Positions 10,235 to 21,336 of a stretch of DNA of 64,000 bases are shown one piece after another. Every line of letters begins with the position of its first letter. Positions within the stretch are counted from its first letter, which is position 1. The translations under genes were made by a program, and so were the position numbers. Origin of the DNA: Pyxicephalus adspersus. Its lineage: Eukaryota; Chordata; Amphibia; Anura; Pyxicephalidae. The notes under the pieces are model-generated. The model did not search any database. It was not told the DNA's origin and was given only the letters and a program-made list of their open reading frames with translations. Location of the stretch: contig NC_092859.1 in NCBI RefSeq assembly GCF_032062135.1, positions 109,132,305 to 109,196,304 of the forward strand, given 5' to 3'.

Positions 10235-13200
10235 CATTTTATTTACATTAAGCTTTGACATTCATTGTGGTGCTTTAAATTTGAAAACCGTAACTTTCAC
10301 ATTTTGTTATATTGCTTTTTTTGTAGCATATTGTTTTGACACGTCATACATTGGTCGTAATGAGAAAAATAATAACAATGTCAGTGATATTATTTATTGT
10401 CCTAATTCACCTATTTATTTTCAATATGATTTTCTCTTCACTTTTTCATTTTCCTCCTGATCACAAATTTCACAGTGAAGGCTCCAGTAGTTTTTTTTGT
10501 TGGCTGAGATAATAATATGAAATTGGATTGCCATTGTCAGTTTTCGTAAAAAAAAAAAAAAAAAAAGGTGTTATCTTGTGAACGGGCTTCTCTGTAGCTT
10601 TGCCATTGCTCTAGCATTCTTGTTAAAATTTATATACAGAATGGCATTGCTATTGACAGGATTTCTGGACCTCTGCATTGTTAAAAATAGTCTTATTGGA
10701 ATATTTGTAAATCCATTTAGCATCATTAGGAATGTTTGAAAATACATCTCCCTAATAAAGAACGAGTGAAAGGCAAACAAAATTATAAATGTTTGTACTA
10801 GGCTGTTCCTGCTACACTTGAACCTTTTATGACTTTTCTAGTACATAAAGCAAACCTGTCAGGGTGTGTGAAGTGTTTAAATAACTGCTTATTGTTTATT
10901 TTAAGTGTTTAAATAACTGCTTATTACTGCTAAATTACTGCTCAATTTTAGGTACCCTAAGACACACTCTAACTAAATCTTTAGTCTCTTTGGAGCTATG
11001 TCCTGCTCTTCACCATCCTATTACCCAGTAAATGTCACTCAAAAGTTATGATATCATAGACAAGGGGACAGGAGGGTGGTTAAAGTGGAACGCTTTAAGA
11101 TCTTATATTAGAGTATCATTTAGAATAATGATTTTCCCCAGGCTCATACAAGGCCTGTAAAGTTTACATATTCTGATTCTAAAAAAAGCGGTAAAAGTAT
11201 TACATATGACAGAGAAGCCATGTATATTTAAGTATATTTAAAGACCAAACTGCTTTCCTCTTAATTATTTATGACAAAAGAAACATCAGAAACAAACACC
11301 CAATGCACAGAAATCACTAAAATTTTACGTCAAAGTGTCTGTTTTTTTTTATGAAGAAGAATTAGTTCACAGCACATGCAGCTACAGAGGTCAGTGAAGG
11401 AATGTGTCAATGTTGTTTTACTGATTAATGAGAATTTAAGTCTGACATAGTATGCAAAACATGTCTTTCAACTTCAAATTGGCCATATAGCTGCCCTATA
11501 TACAACCCCCTTTCCCCGTCTTTTACAGTATATTAGTTCTGGACAATATGCATGATTAGGTTGTATTTAGTTTGGAGGGAAGGAGGTAAAGCTAAAGCTT
11601 TTTGTTTTTACAGTCAGTCCATCTGTTAGAGAATTGTTCAGGTTTGCATGCTTAGCAATAAGAAGTTCATTTGCTACTCTAGATGCATCAAATAAATATC
11701 TCCTTACAACAAGGATTTAATTGTAGCACACTTCTGGTCAGCATAGGGTTCATGAGAAAGTGAAACCAAAATAGGTAAACTATTTCAAGTTATATTTTGT
11801 GTTTTGTCAAAAATAAATACACAAGTAATAATAATAATAATGGGTACCCCAAAATATCACAAGAGTTGTATCACCCCATCTATCAATATTATGTATATAA
11901 TTATTTTGGAGTTTTCCATGGTTTCTCCTCTCTCTGGCCCTGCACATTTGAGGGGTGCATGTGTGGGGCAGCAGTAACACATACAGATTGTTACAACTTT
12001 ATGTTTGAACACTTGCACAGCAGTACTGGCTCTTAGGGACCAGGATCAGCACATTTGAGAGCTGGCAGCAGTGAGCAGTACTAGTAACAATACTAGCAAT
12101 ATTATGCAAATGACAATACCCCCAGCATCTGGATTTTATCTAGTTTAGAGGAATGACAAATGGTTATATTTTTGGGTTTGCAGATTCAAGGGGTGTGTTG
12201 ATCCTGTGCAAGTCAGCATTTTCTGGCAACGTATATTGAGCTGTGCATGCGCAGCTTACCATATTTTAAAATAAAGATGTGAAACGGGCAGGTAAATATG
12301 TTTTTTTTTCCAGGGAAATCTCCTGTCAAAGGTGAACTATAGTAATTTTTTGGGGACAAAATAAATAGCTCAGTGCTGTGTTTCCATGTAGTGTCAAAAC
12401 TGTACAACACCTTTATTTCATGGTTATGGTCATTTCTTCTAATCTGTTGAATTTGTTGAATTTTATGTATCTGTATTTTATGGCCAATCATTGTATATTG
12501 TGACAGTTGCACTACAAATTTTCTTCCTTCTTACAATTATCTATTTAACTGTCCAGAAAACCTGTTTTGCAAATATTTGTTTTTTTGGCCATATACATTT
12601 AGTTTGACTTTGTAATTCATTATGTCCTACAATTCTATTAATGCCTCTAGAGTAGTATGGAAAACCTCCTGGTGTCTTAAATTCCATTAGGAAACCCATT
12701 TACCTTTATTTTCCTAATCTTATTTCACTCTGCCTAAACTAGGTAATTGTCAGCTAATCACCACAGTAGGGGACATTCGCTTTTAATGCAATAATTTTCT
12801 GATAATATGCTTCTTTAGTTTACTAAGCCATAGGAAAGATGTTCTCAGCATATTTAAAGGTACCAACACATGTAATGGTTTTGTACTGAAAAAAGCAGGA
12901 CATTTTACAAAGCACGTGCATGTTAGGTAAATGTAACATATACATATATATGTATAATTAAAAAGAAAGGTCATATAGCTATGTTCACAGTTCCTTGTTG
13001 CTATATTGCCATAAAGCAGAGAGCAAAACTTTGAGAGGAAGGACAGAACATGTCAGAGCAACTTGGAAATGGCATGGTCTTTCGGCTTCTGTTGCAAAAA
13101 TGGTTGATGGAATTGTTGATAGAGGTCAGCCGCTTTTCTTCTTAGAGGGGGTTGGACTTGTTGCTGGAGACAGGGGGCTGCTGGGGAACTTTGGAACAGT

Positions 13201-13262
13201 CTTGTGGGTTGTAAACATAAACGTTCTATCTTTGCTACACATTAGCCTGATGCCATGCTACA
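10232..13262. other. AT-rich stretch without genes
   Basis: About 3 kb with no convincing exon or element. Contents are a poly-A run near 10.55 kb, a duplicated 29-bp phrase at about 10.88-10.93 kb (AAGTGTTTAAATAACTGCTT twice) and an (AAT)n tract at 11.83 kb. Short ORFs look random. Confidence 0.5.
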
Positions 13263-13303
13263 CATGCCATGCCACACACATGACCTGTGTGTGGCATGGC
13301 ATG
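13263..13303. repeat. Perfect 18-bp stem hairpin
   Basis: CATGCCATGCCACACACA (13263-13280) and its exact reverse complement (13286-13303) are separated by a 5-nt loop TGACC. No similar copy was seen in the window. It could be an extruding DNA palindrome, a recent inverted duplication, or a structured RNA segment. No promoter or precursor context identifies it as a microRNA. Confidence 0.85.
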
Positions 13304-14876
13304 CAGCCAATACCCCCTATTCTTCAATAAACCTGTATAATATATTTTTCTATGTATTTATTTATGACTATGTAAAACTCTTGATGCTTTATTTGAAAGA
13401 ATAGGGTGGGAAAAACTGGGAAAACAAACAAGAATCTCATTGGGCCTGATTTTCAAAAGTGGAGAAAATAGACAGATCAGACCTCGAAAAAAAATCACTT
13501 CCATTTTATTTAGAGCTTTAATATATCAGGTCCATTCTGTAAAATACATACTGTATATCATAAACAATACACAGGACTGTTGGTAAATAAGAGTTCATGT
13601 CCATGGGGAGAAGCAGGTGTTTTTCTTCCACAGATAATCCTCTTCAGCATATGGTCTCAAAATAGTCTTTACCACAATGCACTCTTCTTTCTCAAGAAAA
13701 TGGGGGTGATGGGAGGATGAAAGTCTTTAGGGGTCCAAAAATTGCTAAAGTCGTTGATTTCACATGGAGTAATGCACTTTGGTCACTAGGAGAAGCCCCC
13801 AATGAAGAAAGCAGAAATATAACAGCAAATATATATACATTGCATGCATGACATTATGTATTTTATAACTCACAGAGATTACAGTAAATTTCACAAGAAC
13901 AGAGCTTTTAGTGTGTAGACATCATCCAGGATCATCACATGCTACCTGAACTAAGATGCTAGATTTAGATCAATGATCCATATCTCAGTATTGATCGTTT
14001 GCCTGGAATACCAGCATGTAAAACTTGATAACCACAGAACTACTTTCAGTTCTGTAGGAATACAGCTGAGTGCAACCTGACAACCACTGTCTAATAGAAG
14101 TACTCAGTGCTGTATACCTGAACACAGGGCTTATAGTTTAAAATACATTTTGTTATTACAGCAGGGAGCACTTCCTACCCTAACAACCATACCCAAATAG
14201 GTGCAGGCCACACTATTTTTCTTTACAAGAGGCAATGTAAACATACAACTCTTATGTTGAGGTAATAATCAGGGGAGGGCCTAATGGCTGATGAATGTTT
14301 TGGGGCACTGCCTAGTAAATTACTACTACTAGAAAATGCTCGTGCCACTGCAGTTCTTGGCCTCATTTACAAATATATAACACAGGTCACCCCCTGGTAT
14401 AAACCTTTTTCCTTCAGCCCTACTGCAATGTTACAATGTTATAGTCTGATCTCTGTGGGGAAAAAGACTGGAAATATGTTTACTCCTACCTGAGGAAAGT
14501 GATAGCACTATCTCTGTCTAGAAACAATCACTTTACTGGAGACCACATATTGCTTTTTAATGAAAAAAGACTTTTTAAAAACAATTATACTGAGTATATG
14601 TATATAGTCACATGTCAGAAATGTATTCCTTTAAGCTTGTAAAGCTGATAAAAGGTTACAATTAAATTAACAGATGGTGCTGTCCTGTCCACTCTGTTGG
14701 TAATTTACATGTGGTATATTAGAGGTCTGGGCATGCAGACTGCACTATTTTAAAAAGATAATTTATTTTTAGTTTTAAACCCATATGCTTGTTTGTGTAT
14801 TTACCAATATTGTTCTGCTTAAAGGGTAACATCAAAGTTGATTTTAAATAACTTGCATACTGAAGCAAGTTTACCT
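13304..14876. other. AT-rich stretch without genes
   Basis: No recognisable element or exon. The short ORFs have no family resemblance. Confidence 0.5.
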
Positions 14877-15098
14877 CTAATATTTACCTCTAGCTCTTCA
14901 AGGATGGAGAGGATACACTTTCAGAAATGAAACTGGGTGACCCAGGAAACCTGGAATAAATTTCGTCCAAGTAATTTGCTATTTTCTAGCAAATGTTTTG
15001 AATCCTAAACAAGATCAGTTCCAGATTTGCTGGATCACCCAGCTTCACTGATGAAAGTGTATCCTCTCCATCCCTGAAGAGCTGTAGTAAATCAGGCC
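14877..15098. mobile_element. Palindromic MITE family P, copy 1
   Basis: About 220-bp foldback element; left half ...GGAGAGGATACACTTTC..., right half ...GAAAGTGTATCCTCTCC..., ending in AAATCAGGCC. Halves are reverse complements over nearly the full length, joined through a CTATTTTCTAGCAAATG centre. Other copies are at 22.4, 46.6 and 49.8 kb. Non-coding. Confidence 0.8.
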
Positions 15099-15480
15099 AG
15101 TGGTCTTAGGCTTAGGATTTATTTTGCCCTCTATTACTCCAGTTACACAGTTTCTGCCAGTGAAAAGTATCTCTACAGTATGCTACCATTCTCATAGGGG
15201 TGCAATACTCAACATAAAAAGCACCGTTGGCATTTAGCAACACATAAGGGCATAGTCATCAAGCATATTAGCATATTGGATGCAAATCAGAAAGCCTGTC
15301 ATTTACCAAAGTGTCAATTTTTAAACTAATTTGTCATTTCTACACATTGAACCCTGGGAACCAAACAGATATGCATAGGTTTGTGTGCATATCTCAGGGG
15401 AGACAGAATTTTACTCCAAACATATGCACAGTGGTTGGAGCAGGTTTTTCCAATTGCAGAGCAGCGAATAATGGAATGCA
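15099..15480. other. Short interval without genes
   Basis: Unique-looking sequence between a MITE and the LINE; nothing recognised. The LINE's 5' truncation point may lie near its right end. Confidence 0.4.
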
Positions 15481-17860
15481 TTGTTAAGGCTGAATCCTTA
15501 TGGCTCCCACACATTCTTTCCCATGACCTGTCCACCCTTATCATCGGTGAATAATGTTGCAGTGGATGAGCCCAACCATCCTTCCTCAGCCAAACTGCTC
15601 GCCATTACCTCCTCTTTTGGACTCACACAGAACATAAACGATCCCAAACACATCGCCGGACACACTTTAGACCTGGTATTTTCTAAACTCTGCAACCTCA
15701 CCCTCCTTGACAACTCCCCATTTCCCCTCTCTGATGACAACCTTATCACTTTCAACCTATCGAACTCTCGCCCCCCTTTGCCACATCCTAGACCTGGCCA
15801 ATGGAAGAGAGATATCCGTAGCCTTGACCACAACCTATTCTCAAACTGCCTTACGTCCCTAACCTTACGTCCCTAACCCCCACCCTCTCTAAAATCACAT
15901 CTCCAGATATGGCTGGTGCTCGGTTCAACTCGGTTCAAAACACTGTTTCTCTGGCTCTGGATAAAGTTGCCCCTGCCACCTTCCGCTATCCCCGTCCCTG
16001 GCACAACAATCACACCAAACAGCTACAAAAGACTGTTCATGCAGCTGAGCGACAGTGGAAGAAATCTGGCCTCAGGACTGACTTCATTGACTACAAAGCT
16101 AAGCTACAAAACTTTAACACTGAATTCACTGTCACCAAGCAAAATTACTTCTCCTCCCAAGCTTCCAACCCACACAGCCTCTTCTAAACAATTGACTCCC
16201 TCCTAAACCCCTTACTTGTCCCCCCCCCCACAACAACCTTCACTGCCCAAGACATTGCCACCTACTTTAGAGAAAAAATTGACACAATCAGACATGATGT
16301 CTCTCCTTACTGGGCCACTCCAACCACCTCCACCCCTTCCACCTGTAAAACATCACTGGCCTCCATCAACCCTCTTACTGTAGATGAAGTCTCCTCTCTT
16401 TTCTCATCATCTCTATCTACTACCTGTCCACTTGACCCAATTCCCTCTAATCTACTCTGTGCCCATTCCTCCACCCTGGCCCCCACCCTAACCGAACTAT
16501 TCAACCTCTCCCTTTCTACTGGTATATACCCCTCCCCTTGCAAACATGCCATAATTCTCCCTCACTAGACCCCTCCCTACCTTCTAGCTACCGCCCTATC
16601 TCCCTTTTTCCATATGTTTCCAAACTTTTTGACCGCCTTGTCTACAAAAGACTCACCAATCACCTAAGCAACAACTTTCTCCTTGACCCTATCCAGTCTG
16701 ATTTTTCGAGCTGTCCATTTTACTGCCCTTACTAAAGTGGCCAATGACCTAGTCAGAACTAAGTCTCAAGGCAACTTTTCCCTCATTTTCCTTGAACTTT
16801 CATCTGCTTTTGACACTGTTGATCACCCCCTTCTAATAGAAATCATGCACTCCATTGGTATCAGTGACACTGCTCTCTCTTGGTTTGCTTCCTATCTGTC
16901 TGACGGCTTCTTTCACGTTTCCTTCAATGGTAATTCCCCCTCACCCACTCTCCTCCCTGTTGGTGTTCCCCAGGGGTCAGTCCTTGGACTGGTTCTCTTT
17001 TCTCTGTACACCTCCTCTCTCGGTAGTCTCATATCCTCCTTTGGCTTACAGTACCATCTGTATGCTGATGACACTCAAATCTATCTGTCCACCCCTGACC
17101 TGTCTCCTTCAGTCCTGGATAAGGTCTCATGCTGCCTGTCACCCATGTCATCATGGATGTCTGACTGATTCCTAAAGCTGAACCTGGATAGAACAGAACT
17201 CATCATCATCCCCCCCCTCAAATTCCAAATCTCTCCCTGACATATTCCCAACTGTTAACAATACTGTTATTTGTCCCTCCCCTCAGGCACCTTGTCTTGG
17301 CGTCACCTTTGATTCTGCCTGCTCATTTACCTCCTATATTCAGAACATTTCCAAGTCCTGCAACTTTCACCTATGCAACATCTCCAAAATCTGCCCCCAC
17401 CTGTCCCCAGAGACCACCAACTCCTTATACACGCTCCTAACATCTCTAATCTGGACTTCCTCCAATGACCTATTAATGACTTTCTCATTTATAACTTCAT
17501 CACACTCAGGGCTTCAAGACCTTTCTAGAGCTGCCCTGACTCTGTGGAATGGCCTTCATCATCCTATTCGGCTTGCTCCTTCTTTCTGCTCATTTAAAAG
17601 AGCACTCAAAACCCAATTTTTCTTGCCTACCCATCTTCTTATTTTGAAACCGTCACTACTTCTCACCACTACATATCTCCCCTCCTATTGGCTGTTAATT
17701 CCCCCACCTCCCAGATTGAAAGCTCTTCAAGGCAGGGTCCATCCCTCACTGTCTGTATTAGTCTGTCATTTGCAAACCCTATTTAATGTACATCGTTGCA
17801 TAATATGTTGGCGCTATATAAATCCTGTTAATGAATAATATTATTAATAATAATAGTACG
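15481..17860 (+). mobile_element. L2/CR1-group LINE, 5'-truncated and decayed
   Basis: Non-LTR retrotransposon in plus orientation. Order: C-terminal part of the APE endonuclease (NVAVDEPNHP, then HIAGHTLDLVFS near 15.65 kb and PLSDDN near 15.73 kb), a linker with an ATYFREKID block near 16.26 kb, reverse transcriptase (16.54-17.17 kb), a C-terminal domain (LSRAALTLWN near 17.53 kb; SFKRALKT near 17.59 kb), and a 3' tail GCGCTATATAAATCCTGTTAAT running into AAT repeats instead of poly-A. It is broken by several frameshifts and stops. The stretch between 17.43 and 17.48 kb jumps across sequence normally present, indicating an internal deletion. Non-poly-A microsatellite tails are usual for the L2/CR1 group. 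L2 is preferred over CR1 or Rex1 without certainty. Confidence 0.85.
16538..17168 (+). pseudogene. LINE reverse transcriptase domain remnant
   Basis: RT of the LINE listed at 15481-17860. The first frame has SYRPISLFPYVSKLFDRLVY (fingers, motifs 0/1) and breaks near 16.70 kb. The next frame has [13 protein letters not shown] (motif A), GVPQGSVLG (motif B), [10 protein letters not shown] (motif C) and ends at a stop after SWMSD. In motif A the position normally holding the metal-binding Asp ([12 protein letters not shown]) is Glu, so this copy would be impaired even if repaired. The YADD box is intact. Confidence 0.85.
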
Positions 17861-17965
17861 GTCAACAATATCAGTACCTTTATTTTACTAGAGTTTTTGA
17901 TGTACAGTAATGTAATGTTTGGTATTTCTCCTGTAGCTTTATTTAAATTGCTGTGAAGAATATAT

Positions 17966-17995
17966 CTGATAAAGGAGACCGTCCTCAAAACACGC
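17966..17995 (+). other. Decayed hammerhead-like stem-loop (Penelope pLTR type)
   Basis: CTGATAAAGGAGACCGTCCT followed by CAAAACACG. AGGA and TCCT form the stem around GACCG. CAAAACACG would be CGAAACACG or CGAAACGCG before CpG decay. It lies just beyond the LINE tail. Confidence 0.4.
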
Positions 17996-18217
17996 CACAC
18001 AATAATATCACTGATCTCTGAAGATTTTCTCAGAACACAAAAAAAAACAAAATCACTCTGCCAAAATGGATGCATTGGTTTTCTTATTGTACCTTGACAT
18101 TTTTTTTAGGGGATCTGGTCAAACGTGCATTGGCAAGCTTGGCCTTTTTTTGTGTTTCTTTGTGTTTTATTATCTGACTATCTATCTATCTATTTATATA
18201 TATGTTATATATTTATA

Positions 18218-18716
18218 TACACACGCATGAATATATTGTCGAGTAACTAACAGTTGTAAAATTCAACAATACCAGTAACATTGAAATTTTTAATGAAAAA
18301 TATTAAATACAAGCAAAAGTACAGCAGTAGAAATGCAAACCACATGTGCATGGATCATCCTCTACGCATTTCGTGGATCTGGTCCACTTCTTCAAGAGGG
18401 TAGATTTCTCATGATTTTGAATGTAAGTAATAAAATTGTATACGTTAAATTTTTTTGGATTTTGTTATTATGTGATTGAATTTTTATTATTTGTATGCAA
18501 TTTTGAATATATATTTTTTTAACTATAGAAACTAATATCCTTCTGAAGAAGTAGACCAGATCGAAGAAACGCATGAGGGCTGATTCATGCACATGTGGTT
18601 TGTAATATAGTCTGTATAATAGCTTGTTTTTATTATTTATATTAAAAAAAAATTATTGTTACTGGTATTGTTGAATTTCACAACTGTTAGTTTACTCTGC
18701 AACATAATCATGTGTA

Positions 18717-18726
<10 letters not shown>
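18218..18726. mobile_element. Palindrome of two outward-facing Penelope-type terminal units
   Basis: The left arm (18218-18399, minus) and right arm (18542-18726, plus) are inverted copies sharing TTACTGGTATTGTTGAATTT, CAACTGTTAGTT, ATGCACATGTGGTTTG and the stem-loop GAAGAAGT(G/A)GACCAGATC...GAAA(T/C)GC. They are separated by about 140 bp of AT-rich sequence. The arrangement matches the outer pLTRs of the 38.7-46.4 kb element, but the sequence family differs. No ORF remains. Penelope affiliation is inferred from the stem-loop and architecture. Confidence 0.6.

Positions 18727-18751
<25 letters not shown>
18724..18751. repeat. (TA)n microsatellite
   Basis: TA run directly beyond the palindrome's right arm. 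Confidence 0.95.
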
Positions 18752-18869
18752 TGACTTTAAAGTCCCTCATTTTTCCTTTTTCTACTATTTGGTAATTTTA
18801 GGATGTGGCAGGTGTAATTTTGCTGAATGAAATGTGGGAGATTATACACATTCTACAAAGTCAGAAATA

Positions 18870-19179
18870 ATTTTACACATCTACCTGATCTGCAGCAGGT
18901 CCCTCTGCACACCCTGCGTGTCCTGATGGCTGCTAAGTAACAAGTAAAGTTCGACATATATAGGAATGGGGGGGGGGTGTTGTACAAAGCTCAGTGTCAA
19001 TGCAGGCTCCGTACAGAGTATGTACTCAGGGTTAGTGTGGGCATGGTCTGCATGGGTCCCGCACGGCACATGCCCACCAGGGTGACATGAGGAATTCCCT
19101 GTCAAAAAACAATAATATACGGTGAAAACCTGAACACGGGCCGCAATTGGCCTGCAGGTCGGACTTTGGACATGCCTGC
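18870..19179 (-). mobile_element. hAT-like MITE fragment (CAGGCATGTCC end)
   Basis: The minus-strand terminus CAGGCATGTCCAAAGTC at 19179 is followed by a GGCC-rich segment (GCAGGCCAATTGCGGCCCG). This resembles the common hAT end CAGGG(G/A)TGTCCAAAGT. The opposite end and the 8-bp duplication are not clear, so the left boundary is approximate. Confidence 0.45.
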
Positions 19180-20168
19180 TTTAGAGGTTGCCAGGGGTTC
19201 TTTGAGCAATGAGTAATTTGTGCCTCTCAGTTCAGGTAATAGAAGGGGTTCCCAGAAGACCTGAAAGTTTTTTTTGGAAGGGTTAAAAGAAAGGCTTGAC
19301 TAGATATTGTGAGGTTATATCTGTGTCAATATTATCTAGTTGTATTGCCAATAAATTACACCTACCTGCATGTTAGTGAAACATTCCTTCCAGAATGGCT
19401 ATTGTTAAAAAGAATCAGGCAGGATTAGATCATAAGTGTATTATATATTGAGCTGGGCTAGACAGCTAATATCTGAAGAATTTTATTGTGTTAAAATATA
19501 TGCAGTTTAACTATTGTATTATGTTTTTCTCCTCTTCTTATGTTTGAAGAAAAAAAAAACATTTACAGATGGTATTTATTTCATTGTAAATCTACATAGA
19601 TTGGTAATATTTTATTGAAAAACCTGATCATGGTTTTACTTATATCTTAAAATCTTGTGTATATCATAAAACTTGTGCCCTTTAATTTTCAAAATCTGTA
19701 AGACTGCAGATATAGGTTTCAGTATAAAGGTTTGACTGTGTGTGGCCTTTATACCCATAAACCTAGAGTATAAGTCAATAAGCAATCAATTCTGTAACAT
19801 CTGTCTAAGAGATTGCATGATAGATTTCCAGACATCCAATTGTTTCGGTAACAAGCTTCGGCAATGCTTTCAGTGGAGAGGGCTCATTTAATGACACTAA
19901 CAGCATGACCTGTTTTTGTCATCGCAGCATTGTACAATATTTTATAATTTGGTGGTCTATCATTACTGTTTAACTTGGGCTGAAAGAAAATGTTTTCCTG
20001 TTCTGCATGGTTCTAGCTGCATGAGCTTAGAAAGAGTGACAATCCATACGAAGGAATCCTTTTATCATGGAGTTAATTGTATAATGTTATCACCATTACA
20101 TGCAGCCATATATTCCGGGATTCATTAGGTGCTTTGCAATAGATTTATTTTTGACATTTGGATTTCAG
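19180..20168. other. Mostly unique AT-rich stretch
   Basis: Starts with a fragment, GGTTGCCAGGGGTTCTTTGAGCAATGAG, that resembles amphibian hAT-type repeats, then has no recognisable elements. Confidence 0.4.
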
Positions 20169-20241
20169 GTATCATCTGCAGGTGGCAATAAGAAACAATA
20201 TGGTACGCTTTATCAGTTCAGCTACAGAAACAAAAGCCAAG
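20169..20241 (+). other. Possible exon (weak)
   Basis: TTTTTGACATTTGGATTTCAG resembles a 3' splice site with a pyrimidine tract, and CCAAG|GTAATT a 5' splice site. Between them the sequence is open in more than one frame. An alternative acceptor TCTGCAG at 20181 gives a 60-nt, phase-neutral exon. I do not recognise the peptide in either frame. No neighbouring exons were found, so this may be chance. Confidence 0.15.
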
Positions 20242-20712
20242 GTAATTACTGTCATTCTGAGCAGCTAGAGACTTTTCAGACTGCAATGGGGATCCTGACA
20301 GCTCTGTCTTCCTCACTGTGGTTGATATCTGCTACAATGAACAAAGTAGTGTGCTCAGAGAAATCTTCAGTAGAATACATTAATAGAAATGTTTGACATG
20401 CATTTGTATTGCCAAATACAAGTATTCCACTAAATGCACTGCATTATAATTTATATAGCTCATTTTTTTTTAAATTAACACGAATGCCACATTTTAAATG
20501 AATATTAATAAAATACTAAAATTTACTTTTTTTATTATATGTTGGTGCATTTTATTATTTTTGCAGGTAATATTAGTAAATATTTCCTTTTTAATACATA
20601 TGTCTAAATAATACAATAAGAAATAGAAATAGAGATAGAAAATGTTAACCATTTACTTTTTTCCTCCGTAAATATAAAATTTTTAAGTTTTATAAAAATT
20701 TACCTGCCTAGA
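20242..20712. other. AT-rich stretch without genes
   Basis: No recognisable element before the gap. Confidence 0.5.
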
Positions 20713-21266
20713 NNNNNNNNNNNNNNNNNNNNNNNNNNNNNNNNNNNNNNNNNNNNNNNNNNNNNNNNNNNNNNNNNNNNNNNNNNNNNNNNNNNNNNNN
20801 NNNNNNNNNNNNNNNNNNNNNNNNNNNNNNNNNNNNNNNNNNNNNNNNNNNNNNNNNNNNNNNNNNNNNNNNNNNNNNNNNNNNNNNNNNNNNNNNNNNN
20901 NNNNNNNNNNNNNNNNNNNNNNNNNNNNNNNNNNNNNNNNNNNNNNNNNNNNNNNNNNNNNNNNNNNNNNNNNNNNNNNNNNNNNNNNNNNNNNNNNNNN
21001 NNNNNNNNNNNNNNNNNNNNNNNNNNNNNNNNNNNNNNNNNNNNNNNNNNNNNNNNNNNNNNNNNNNNNNNNNNNNNNNNNNNNNNNNNNNNNNNNNNNN
21101 NNNNNNNNNNNNNNNNNNNNNNNNNNNNNNNNNNNNNNNNNNNNNNNNNNNNNNNNNNNNNNNNNNNNNNNNNNNNNNNNNNNNNNNNNNNNNNNNNNNN
21201 NNNNNNNNNNNNNNNNNNNNNNNNNNNNNNNNNNNNNNNNNNNNNNNNNNNNNNNNNNNNNNNNNN
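20713..21266. other. Assembly gap (554 N)
   Basis: Run of undetermined bases. The sequence right after it is the inner-terminal segment of a TTAA element, so the gap probably lies within that repeat. Confidence 0.99.
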
Positions 21267-21336
21267 TTCATGAAAAACAATGTACTGCTTTTAGACATAT
21301 AAAACTGGAAAGAAATCAACCACTAGGGAGGTTAAC
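21267..21336 (+). mobile_element. Right-end fragment of a TTAA-flanked element
   Basis: TTCATGAAAAACAATGTACTGCTTTTAG matches the segment near 40.92 kb (CATGAAAAACAGTGTACCGC). The unit ends CTAGGGAGG followed by TTAA. The rest of the element lies in the preceding gap. Confidence 0.6.

Noticed and set aside
9605..10460. Plus-strand open frames rich in S, P, V and Q
   Set aside because: They arise from the 42-bp minisatellite inside the LTR, which is better read on the minus strand as non-coding terminal repeat.
9957..10460. Possible membrane protein (167 residues with an IYIYIY run)
   Set aside because: The hydrophobic run is the TA microsatellite; the rest is LTR and AT-rich sequence.
13263..13303. 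MicroRNA precursor
   Set aside because: The 18-bp perfect stem with a 5-nt loop is too short for a typical precursor, and flanks do not extend the helix.
15498..15833. Minus-strand 111-residue open frame
   Set aside because: Antisense of the LINE endonuclease segment, whose plus-strand frame carries recognisable motifs.
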